This document shows positions 57,684 through 64,000 of a stretch of DNA of 64,000 bases, one piece after another. A program made the translations under genes and the position numbers. Each line of letters starts with the position of its first letter. Within the stretch, counting starts at the first letter, position 1. The DNA is taken from positions 124,001-188,000 of the forward strand of contig DAHUXM010000024.1 in assembly GCA_027307165.1 (NCBI GenBank), written 5' to 3'. The notes under the pieces were generated by a model, which searched no databases, was not told the DNA's origin, and saw only the letters and a program-made list of their open reading frames with translations. The stretch comes from Gemmatimonadota bacterium. Its GTDB lineage: Bacteria > Gemmatimonadota > Gemmatimonadetes > Gemmatimonadales > Gemmatimonadaceae.

Positions 57684-58532
57684 TTAGTAGTCCACCGGCC
57701 GCATGTACGATTCGCCAATCGCCGTCGGGCTCAGCATGGCGACTGTCGGAAGCTTGCGCTTCCAGTGGGTCGATCCGAGGCGCTTGCGCACGATCTCCAC
57801 GTCAGCGGCAGCGAAGCCGTGCGCGACTATCTCCTGGGGTGTGTATCCAGTCAGCAACCAGTTGAGAATCGCATCGGCCTTTGCGTACGAGATGCCGAAA
57901 TCCCCCTCGTCCGTCTGGCCGTGAATCAGGTCCGCTGACGCGGGCTTGTTGACGATCGCGTCGGGAACGCCGAGGAATCTGGCAAGTTCCCACACCTGGG
58001 TCTTGAAGAGATCGCCCAACGGGTTGATCGGCGGTGAGTCGTCTGCGTGCCAGGTGAAATAGCCAAAGAGCCGCTCGGTCTTGTTGCCAGTTCCGACCGG
58101 CAGCGCATGATATTTCGCGGAGAGGTCGAACAAAACGATCATTCGCATCCGCGCCATTACATTGCCGCGCCGGGACGCATCGGCGTCAGCCTCGTTTTCG
58201 AGATATCCGTCCACCGCGGCGGAGATGTCGATCGTGCGCTCAACCATGCCGAGCGATTCTGTCACGAGCCTTGCATGTTCCAGCGATTGTGGATTGCTCG
58301 TGCGATACGGCATCCTGACTGCAATCGTATTCTCAGCACCGAGCGCGCGCGCGGAGAGAAATCCGGTGACGGCGGAGTCCACTCCTCCAGACATACCGAC
58401 CACGGCCTTCCTGAAGCCGCGCCGTTTGAACTCTGCGCGCAGAAAAGCAACCAGCCATTCAGTCGTGAGCTCGCAATCGAGCGCCAGCGGCGGTGGCGTT
58501 GTGCCCGTGACAATCGGTGCGATGCGTTTCAC
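57684..58532 (-). CDS. nadE: NH3-dependent NAD+ synthetase domain protein
   Basis: 282 residues. P-loop of the adenine nucleotide alpha-hydrolase type MSGGVDSAV (47-55), YRTSNPQSLEHARLV, VGTGNKTERLFGYFTWHADDSPPINPLGDLFKTQV (NaAD and Mg binding), and KPASADLIHGQTDEGDFGISYAKADAIL. It amidates nicotinic acid adenine dinucleotide to NAD. The ammonia may come from the nitrilase encoded 6 bases upstream in transcription order, since glutamine-dependent NAD synthetase is normally a single chain with both domains. GTG start. Confidence 0.92.
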   Translation of the reverse strand: MKRIAPIVTGTTPPPLALDCELTTEWLVAFLRAEFKRRGFRKAVVGMSGGVDSAVTGFLSARALGAENTIAVRMPYRTSNPQSLEHARLVTESLGMVERTIDISAAVDGYLENEADADASRRGNVMARMRMIVLFDLSAKYHALPVGTGNKTERLFGYFTWHADDSPPINPLGDLFKTQVWELARFLGVPDAIVNKPASADLIHGQTDEGDFGISYAKADAILNWLLTGYTPQEIVAHGFAAADVEIVRKRLGSTHWKRKLPTVAMLSPTAIGESYMRPVDY

Positions 58533-58538
58533 GACAGC

Positions 58539-59438
58539 CTACTCGCGCTCGCCCGCGCGTCCGAGCGAGCGCAGCATGTGCGGCAACATCGTTCTGAGGT
58601 CCGCGAGCAACGGTGAGGATGCGCGCGCGCGGGTGATGTCGCCAAGGTCGAGTGAAACCGATATCGAAGCCTCGTCCCACAACGGAGCGCGCGCGCGAAT
58701 GTCGCCATGCGGCCCCGCAATGACAGAGCCACCGGGAAATGCCTTGCCGCCTTCGTTCCCAGTAAGCTGAATCAGTGCTACGAAGACGCCATGCTCCTCT
58801 GCGCGATCGCGCGCGAGACGCTCCCATCGATGCATGCTCGCTGGGCCGCGTATCTCCTCGTCCGGTTGTGGCCACGCACCACGCGCCGGAGATGCGGATG
58901 GAACGAAGATGATCTGCGCCCCGTCGAGCGCAGCCGCTGTAGCCGTGAGCGCGTGCCATGCATCCTCGCAGATGAGAATTGCGGCCCGTCCCCAGCGCGT
59001 GTCGAACGCGCGAACACCGAGTCCATGTTCGACAAATCTTTCTTCGTCGAAGAGGCCGTACGTGGGGAGAAAGACCTTGCGGTGCACGTGCGCAATCACC
59101 GGTTCGTCACCGCCGAGCGTGACGTAAATCGCGCTGTTGAAATACGTGTTTTCGTGCAGCTCGTAGAATCCCGCAACCACATCGACCTGTCCGCTGCAGC
59201 GCGCGCGAAACGCAAGGTTGAGATCGGTCGCAAAAGTCGAGGCCGGCAATGCAACGTCGCGAACGCCGCCTTCGACGAAATAGCCGGTGAGCACGGTTTC
59301 GGAGAAGGCGATGACGTCAGGGCGCGGATCCGTGCTCATGAATGATTCGAACAGTTGTTCGAATCGCTTGAGATTGCCTGAGTAATCGCCTTTCTTCGGC
59401 TGGAATTGCGCGATGGTGAGGTTCACAACGTCGGCCAT
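58539..59438 (-). CDS. Carbon-nitrogen hydrolase (nitrilase-like, probable glutaminase partner of NadE)
   Basis: 299 residues from ATG 59438. Catalytic triad Glu47 (IAFSETVLTG), Lys121 (HVHRKVFLPTYG) and Cys157 (AAILICEDAWHA), a structure like the N-terminal amidase domain of glutamine-dependent NAD synthetases. The motif YGLFDEERFVEHG is typical of these glutaminase domains. It is 6 bases before nadE on the same strand, so the two polypeptides would together act as a split enzyme that hydrolyses glutamine and passes ammonia; direct evidence for complex formation is not in the sequence. Confidence 0.88.
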   Translation of the reverse strand: MADVVNLTIAQFQPKKGDYSGNLKRFEQLFESFMSTDPRPDVIAFSETVLTGYFVEGGVRDVALPASTFATDLNLAFRARCSGQVDVVAGFYELHENTYFNSAIYVTLGGDEPVIAHVHRKVFLPTYGLFDEERFVEHGLGVRAFDTRWGRAAILICEDAWHALTATAAALDGAQIIFVPSASPARGAWPQPDEEIRGPASMHRWERLARDRAEEHGVFVALIQLTGNEGGKAFPGGSVIAGPHGDIRARAPLWDEASISVSLDLGDITRARASSPLLADLRTMLPHMLRSLGRAGERE

Positions 59439-59572
59439 GGTAGAAACTTCACACTGGTCGGAAGGCGACGGTAGGTGCGGCGGCCCCCTTCTTCCGCATG
59501 AATTCGGTGCGGGACGCCCGACATTCAACAAATCCGGTGGGTATCCACGTTCGAGCGCGCGTAACGTGGCCA

Positions 59573-59592
59573 GGCGCGGATCTATCCGTGCC
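59573..59592. repeat. REP family A copy
   Basis: GGCGCGGAT-CT-ATCCGTGCC in the minus orientation; flanks TGGCCA and CCTACGCGG match in inverse the copy at 45302. It lies 41 bases beyond the PhzF stop codon. Confidence 0.8.
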
Positions 59593-59633
59593 CTACGCGG
59601 CACCGCCAATCCGGCGAGTCGAATGGCGTCGTC

Positions 59634-60548
59634 TTACCGCACCCGCAATGTGCCCTGGCTCACCAACACCGACTTCCCCGCGACCTTGACCGCGCCTATC
59701 TCACCGCCACTCTTCTCGGCCGACAGCGACAGTATGCTCGGCCGTCCCATCTCGAAGCCCTGCTCGACGGTCCAGCTCAGCTCTGCGCCGTCTGCTGCAT
59801 GTTTCGCGAGATAGGCTGCGAGACACGCAGCTGCAGAGCCAGTCGCGGGGTCCTCGCCAATCCCCAGGCTGGGTGCGAACATCCGCGCGCGGATCGCACC
59901 ACCCCTTGATACTGCGCGTGCATCGAAGAGATACACTTCCTTTGTCCACCCATTCGCCAGCACTCGCTCCCACGTCGCGCGGTCGAGCCTTGCGCGACTG
60001 ACGGCGTCGCGGCTCGTGAGTGGCGCAATGAGGAATGGAACCCCGCACGATACCGCTTCAGCTGTCAGTGGTGTCGTCGACACATCCGATACGTCGAGCG
60101 AGAGGAGAGCGGCGATGTCGCGTGCCGTTGGCGCATCATCCCTGAACTCCGGCGCTTGCGCGGTTGTGAGCTGCGCGGAAACCGGCTTTCCGTTCTCGAC
60201 ACGTATCGTCACCGGAACAGGCCCTACACCTTCGCCCAGCACGATGTGCGTCGCGCCTTCGGTCAGTGGTATCATTCCTGTCGCAGCCAGCAGAAACGCA
60301 GTGCCGACGGTTGGATGGCCGGCGAATGGCAGCTCCCGGCCTGGCGTGAAGATGCGAACGCGCCGCGTGTGCGAGGTGTCTTCGGGTGGAAGTACGAACA
60401 CGGTCTCCGAGAGATTGAACTCTCTGCAGATCTGTTGCATCTGCTCCGCATTCAGTCCGCGTGCATCGGTCAGTACCGCGAGCGGATTGCCGCCGAATAT
60501 CGTATCGGTGAAGACGTCGAGCGTGTGATATGCGTAAGCGTCGCTCAA
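59634..60548 (-). CDS. PhzF-family isomerase/epimerase-like protein
   Basis: 304 residues from TTG 60548, which overlaps the stop of the GNAT gene (TTGA). Two similar halves (diaminopimelate-epimerase fold): YAYHTLDVFTDTIFGGNPLAVLTDA with FNLSETVFVLPP, FTPGRELPFAGHPTVGTAFLL and, in the second half, FAPSLGIGEDPATGSAAACLAAYL. PhzF uses a Glu as acid/base (Glu47-type residue in NLSETVF) with no cofactor. Substrate unknown; the phenazine role is unlikely as no phz genes are nearby. Confidence 0.9.
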   Translation of the reverse strand: MSDAYAYHTLDVFTDTIFGGNPLAVLTDARGLNAEQMQQICREFNLSETVFVLPPEDTSHTRRVRIFTPGRELPFAGHPTVGTAFLLAATGMIPLTEGATHIVLGEGVGPVPVTIRVENGKPVSAQLTTAQAPEFRDDAPTARDIAALLSLDVSDVSTTPLTAEAVSCGVPFLIAPLTSRDAVSRARLDRATWERVLANGWTKEVYLFDARAVSRGGAIRARMFAPSLGIGEDPATGSAAACLAAYLAKHAADGAELSWTVEQGFEMGRPSILSLSAEKSGGEIGAVKVAGKSVLVSQGTLRVR

Positions 60549-61201
60549 ACCAGTGGCTCCGGATTTGGCATGATGCCGTACGAGACGGCGTTCTTGTACG
60601 CGCGGTGGTTCGGGTCGCGCCAATCGTAATCCATGATGCTGTAGTAGACAGTATCACGCACGCGGCCGTCGCGCACTACCATGTGTTGCCGGAAGGTTCC
60701 TTCGTACAGGCCGCCTATCCGCTCGATTGCCGCGCGCGATCTCGTGTTGCGCACATCGGTCTTTATCTCCACGCGTAGCGCGCCCCACACATCGAAGGCC
60801 TGGCGTAACATCATCGCCTTCGCCTCTCCATTCACTCCCGTACGCTGACGGTCGGGGCGCATCCACGTCCATCCGATCTCGACTCGGTGATCGGCGAGAC
60901 TCATGTTCGCGAATCGCGTGGAGCCGATGATCTCGCCAGTTACCGGATCGGTCGTGACGAATGGGACTGCAGTTCCCGCCGCCGCTTCAGCGAGTGCGAC
61001 ATCGACATAGCGTCGCATGTCGTCGACAGTCTCTATTGGACGCGTCCCGGTGTGTTCCCAGATCGCGGGGAAATCCGCGGCTCTGAACAGCGCATCCACG
61101 TGATCGCGTGTCATTGGAATGAGACGGGCCCGTTGCCCTTCGAGGGTTACGGGCCCGACATGCATGGGAATCTGTTCGACGTACCGCGTCGCGTCTGTCA
61201 T
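60545..61201 (-). CDS. GNAT-family N-acetyltransferase (RimJ/RimL type), copy 2
   Basis: 218 residues, clearly paralogous to the protein at 53561-54214 with matching N-terminus (TRYVEQIPMHVGPVTLEGQRARLIPMTRDHVDALFRAADFP), CoA segment RQRTGVNGEAKAMMLRQAF and C-terminus. Identity appears high along the full length, so the copies arose by duplication and then diverged. The gene is upstream of phzF in the operon, with coupled overlap. Confidence 0.88.
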   Translation of the reverse strand: MTDATRYVEQIPMHVGPVTLEGQRARLIPMTRDHVDALFRAADFPAIWEHTGTRPIETVDDMRRYVDVALAEAAAGTAVPFVTTDPVTGEIIGSTRFANMSLADHRVEIGWTWMRPDRQRTGVNGEAKAMMLRQAFDVWGALRVEIKTDVRNTRSRAAIERIGGLYEGTFRQHMVVRDGRVRDTVYYSIMDYDWRDPNHRAYKNAVSYGIMPNPEPLV

Positions 61202-61255
61202 CGCTGCCTGAGTCTCCGATCTAGGGTATCAGGCGAGAAAGATAAAACATCCGCG

Positions 61256-62728
61256 CTAGAGAATCTCCGTCTTGCGCGACTCCCTGGCCTCACGCCGCGA
61301 TGTGCCAAAGTCGGTCGGCAGATCGAAGTGTCGATGGCGCACCGCTGCTGCGTCGCGCCGCGCGATCTCGGTGGGGTCCGCAGCGATGTACTCGGTGGGT
61401 ACGTGGGTGCCGCGTCGCGCCAGCTTCTCCGTCATGATGGTGTAGCGCATCATGAGAGATGATATGATGAACGCTGCGCTGCAGCCGCCCAGCAATGGCA
61501 GGAGGCCGATCGGTTGTCGGGTCGTCTCGAAGGCGAACACGACGGAAGTGAGCAACGCGCGCGACGCGCCGGCAAAGATCGCCGCCATTCCAACCAGTGC
61601 CGCGATGCGCGGGTCCACGCCCAGGCCCGGGAACCAGTGCACGCATAATATCCCGAGCAGCGCGCCGAGTCCACCGCCGATGGTGAACAACGGTGCGAGG
61701 GTTCCGCCCGAGGTGCCGCTGCCGAGTGCAATCGACCACGAGACGAACTTCAGTACGACCAGGGCAATGAGCACGGAATCGGTGAAGTTCCCGGCGAGGA
61801 TGTTCGAGATGTTGTCGTACCCGACGCCTAGTGTGCGCGGCTCGAAGTATCCGATGATACCAACCACGACGGCGCCAAGGGCAGGGAACCACATCCAGTG
61901 GATCGGAAGCTTCTCGAAACCTTCTTCGATGTAATACAGCGACTTGGTTACTCCGACGGCAGCGACGCCGACGATTGCGCCCAATACCATATACGTCGTC
62001 AACGCCTCGCCACTCGGCTGCGTCAACTGCGGCATCGCGAAGACTCCGGCGGAGCCCTCGAACACCATGCGGATCCCCGTTGCCGTCGCGGAGGCGAGCG
62101 CTACCGGAACGAGCGAGCGTGGGCGGTATTCGAACAGCAACAGCTCGATTGCAAGAAGGACAGCGGCCACAGGTGTGCCGAAGATCGCCGCCATTCCAGC
62201 AGCTGCACCTGCGGCGAGCAGGGTTTTCCGCTCGTCGGGCGTGGTGTGGAGTACCTGACCGACGAGTGATCCCAGTGCGCCGCCGGTTGCTATGATCGGG
62301 CCTTCAGCGCCGAACGGTCCACCGCTGCCGATTGCGATAGCGGCCGACAACGGCTTGAGCACGGTGATCTTCGGCGAGATCTTGCTCTCGTTGGTGAGTA
62401 TCTGCTCCATCGCCTCCGGAATGCCGTGGCCGCGAATCGCTCCCGATCCATAGCGCGCCATCAATCCGACGATGACTCCACCGATCACCGGGATGATCAT
62501 CACCCAGATGCCGAGGTGGTTGTCGGCGGGAGAGACGCTGCGCGCCGAGAATCTGCCGAAGAAGGAGATGTTGGTGACGAGCGCGATCGCGGCGATGAGG
62601 AGTCTTGCGATTCCCACAGCGCCCACGCCAACGATTATCGCAAGACCGGAAATGACCAGCGTTCGGCGTTGTTCAACGTCGTAGAAGGGTGGGGTATGCT
62701 GTGATTCAACTGCTGCCGGCTGCGTCAT
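61256..62728 (-). CDS. ClC-family chloride channel/transporter
   Basis: 490 residues with about ten to twelve helices. Selectivity motifs: GSGGPFGAEGPII (GxEGP, with the gating Glu present), GSGTSGGTLAPLF (the GxxxP-type motif), and the SAAIAIGSG region. The C-terminal 60 residues are charged and lack the two CBS domains of many eukaryotic members. Because the gating Glu is present, Cl-/H+ exchange is possible. It overlaps the MarR gene by 23 bases at its start and is therefore likely controlled together with it. Confidence 0.9.
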   Translation of the reverse strand: MTQPAAVESQHTPPFYDVEQRRTLVISGLAIIVGVGAVGIARLLIAAIALVTNISFFGRFSARSVSPADNHLGIWVMIIPVIGGVIVGLMARYGSGAIRGHGIPEAMEQILTNESKISPKITVLKPLSAAIAIGSGGPFGAEGPIIATGGALGSLVGQVLHTTPDERKTLLAAGAAAGMAAIFGTPVAAVLLAIELLLFEYRPRSLVPVALASATATGIRMVFEGSAGVFAMPQLTQPSGEALTTYMVLGAIVGVAAVGVTKSLYYIEEGFEKLPIHWMWFPALGAVVVGIIGYFEPRTLGVGYDNISNILAGNFTDSVLIALVVLKFVSWSIALGSGTSGGTLAPLFTIGGGLGALLGILCVHWFPGLGVDPRIAALVGMAAIFAGASRALLTSVVFAFETTRQPIGLLPLLGGCSAAFIISSLMMRYTIMTEKLARRGTHVPTEYIAADPTEIARRDAAAVRHRHFDLPTDFGTSRREARESRKTEIL

Positions 62729-63200
62729 CTTCGAAGATCAGGGTGGCGGGTTCTTCATCGGCGCCCATCAGGGAGACGAGGCTGTTCAATTCACTGGATA
62801 GCTGGCCGAGCGAGCCGGAAGGCATGGCCGAGAGTGCGCGGGTGAGTCGCTCCTGCACCGTGGGTGGCTTTCGCTGCATGAGTGCGGTCCCCTCGGCGGT
62901 TATGACGACCTGGGTACGGCGCGCGTCAGTGGCCGAGCTGAGACGGGAGACGAGTCCCTTGGCTTCGAGCCGGCTGACCACCACCGACACCGAGCTCTGG
63001 TCCGTGGACGTGCGCGCCGCGAGGTCGTTCATCGACTCCGCCGGGGCTTCGAGCAAGAGTTGCAGAACGAACGTTTGAGCGGTGCTCAGACCGGTTTCCC
63101 GCTCGACCGAGACAGCAGTCGTTCGCAGGGTCCGGACCAGGCGACGGATCGCCACTAGGGCACCTGCTACCGACTCCGGAGGATTTGTATTGGAACCCAT
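62706..63200 (-). CDS. MarR-family transcriptional regulator
   Basis: 164 residues. Winged helix: TGLSTAQTFVLQLLLEAPAESMNDLAARTSTDQSSVSVVVSRLEAKGLVSRLSSATDARRTQVVITAEGTALMQR, with the DxRR wing. N- and C-terminal helices form the dimer interface. The 3' end overlaps the ClC transporter gene, an arrangement typical of a regulator of the adjacent transporter. Ligand unknown. Confidence 0.9.
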   Translation of the reverse strand: MGSNTNPPESVAGALVAIRRLVRTLRTTAVSVERETGLSTAQTFVLQLLLEAPAESMNDLAARTSTDQSSVSVVVSRLEAKGLVSRLSSATDARRTQVVITAEGTALMQRKPPTVQERLTRALSAMPSGSLGQLSSELNSLVSLMGADEEPATLIFEDDAAGSS

Positions 63201-63256
63201 GCGTGTGAAGCTAACACACCGTCCTGCAAGGACATAGGCGCAAAGTGTACGAACGC

Positions 63257-64000
63257 ATGGTTATCTTCGAAAGCATGCCCCTAGCCGCACGGCGGATCGC
63301 CCTGACCAGCGCGTTCCTGCTCCTTGCGACGCCCGTGCTGCGCGCGGGCGCCCAAAGCAGTTCAGGCGACCCGTGGCGGATCGACCCGCTTCCGCAGGCG
63401 TCGCTCGTCTTCGCCAATGACGGAACGCTCGTGGGCGAGATCGGCAGAGAGCTGCGCACCAGCATCTCGATCCGCACGCTCCCAAAATACGTCGGCCAGG
63501 CGTTCGTGGCGGTCGAGGATCAGCGCTTCTATCAACACAACGGCGTCGATCTCATCGGCATCGCCGGCGCGATAAAGGACGACATCATGGGCGACCGGCG
63601 CGGCGCGAGCACCATCACGCAGCAGCTGGTTGGCAACATGCATCCGGACATCATCAACCGGAATGACAGCGATCAGTCCGCGCTCGCCCGCCTGGAACGC
63701 AAGCGTCGCGAGCAGCAGGCCGCGCGCGAGATGGAGAAGCACTACAACAAGGAACAGATCCTCGAAGCCTATCTCAACGTCATATCGTTCGGGCACGGCT
63801 ATTACGGAATCGAGAGCGCCGCGCAACATTACTTCGGGAAGTCGGCGAGCAAGCTGACACTTCCCGAAGCTGCGACACTCGCCGCGATGCCCAAGGGTCC
63901 GGGGATATACGATCCGGTGCTGCATCCGGCGCGCACGGTCGAGCGACGCAATACGGTTCTCGCGCTGATGCAGCAGCAGCACTACATAACGCAATCGGAG
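63257..64000 (+). CDS. Biosynthetic peptidoglycan transglycosylase (GT51), N-terminal part
   Basis: Open to the right edge; 248 codons seen. Start at ATG 63257 or ATG 63275. An Arg-rich N-terminus with hydrophobic segment (IALTSAFLLLATPVLRAGAQ) is a signal or anchor. The GT51 motifs are clear: EDQRFYQHNGVD with the catalytic Glu, GASTITQQLVGN, the RKRREQQAAREMEK-YNKEQILEAYLN region, SFGHGYYGIESAAQHYFGK and PEAATLAAMPKGP. It polymerises lipid II; whether a transpeptidase domain follows is not visible. Divergent from the marR gene. Confidence 0.88.
   Translation, partial: MVIFESMPLAARRIALTSAFLLLATPVLRAGAQSSSGDPWRIDPLPQASLVFANDGTLVGEIGRELRTSISIRTLPKYVGQAFVAVEDQRFYQHNGVDLIGIAGAIKDDIMGDRRGASTITQQLVGNMHPDIINRNDSDQSALARLERKRREQQAAREMEKHYNKEQILEAYLNVISFGHGYYGIESAAQHYFGKSASKLTLPEAATLAAMPKGPGIYDPVLHPARTVERRNTVLALMQQQHYITQSE

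Noticed and set aside
57518-57718. Open frame with repeated HSRESGNP peptides
   Set aside because: This is the well-known false translation of REP hairpins, not a gene.

Overview
The window is a high-GC, gene-dense stretch of a Gram-negative bacterial chromosome. It has SusC/SusD-type outer-membrane uptake proteins, many signal peptides and lipoboxes ending in AQ or C, soluble acyl-ACP desaturase, CehA/McbA and M14 hydrolases, and several DinB and GNAT proteins. This mix in a high-GC genome points to Gemmatimonadota. That is an inference from gene content, because no rRNA or other phylogenetic marker is present. No tRNA, rRNA, CRISPR array, transposase, prophage or restriction system was found.

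Layout. 1-4.8 kb: the end of a SusD lipoprotein, a secreted TolB-propeller/CehA-McbA metallohydrolase and a convergent phosphodiesterase. 4.8-7.3 kb: LOG-family protein, deoxyhypusine-synthase-like protein and DUF423 on the plus strand. 7.3-15 kb: a minus-strand housekeeping cluster (NUDIX, GNAT, LysE, DinB x2, TRIC channel, SIMPL, DEAD-box helicase) with several small hypothetical genes. 15-20 kb: acyl-ACP desaturase facing a four-gene minus-strand operon (DUF1707 protein, lipoprotein, isochorismatase-like protein, discoidin/GH-A hydrolase). 20-30 kb: greA with a terminator-like leader, a DUF4097-like lipoprotein, an NlpC/P60 peptidase, then the run fadI-fadJ-M14 peptidase-proline dehydrogenase-hypothetical-rsgA. 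30-34.3 kb: minus-strand ArsR/SRPBCC pair, VOC protein, and a rhodanese-OsmC-BioD-membrane protein operon.

34.4-41.7 kb holds a tightly spaced plus-strand run: [2Fe-2S] ferredoxin, an unlisted 47-residue lipoprotein, caa3 assembly factor CtaG, a small hypothetical, TerC, a detached amidohydrolase N-terminal domain, a winged-helix/membrane-segment/amidohydrolase fusion, a CxxC membrane protein and a C-terminally anchored AAA+ ATPase. The last four are the least explained genes in the window. 41.8-43.6 kb has two Spy/CpxP-like proteins and a repeat island with a 10-unit 15-bp tandem array between two 62-bp direct repeats.

43.6-57.5 kb reads as one metabolic locus. It contains a secreted D-aminoacylase, an IclR regulator, SusC, SusD, penicillin acylase, two GNAT proteins, an enolase-superfamily racemase of the N-succinylamino acid racemase type and an M20 deacylase. 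The last three correspond to the known three-step D- to L-amino acid conversion, here downstream of an outer-membrane importer and secreted acylases. I infer a route from external N-acyl (D-)amino acids or peptides to cytoplasmic L-amino acids. 57.5-64 kb: a REP cluster, a NAD synthetase split into synthetase and nitrilase genes, PhzF, a second copy of the 53.6-kb GNAT, a ClC channel with a MarR regulator, and the start of a GT51 transglycosylase cut by the window edge. Two dispersed palindromic repeat families (five copies each) sit between genes from 43 to 60 kb.
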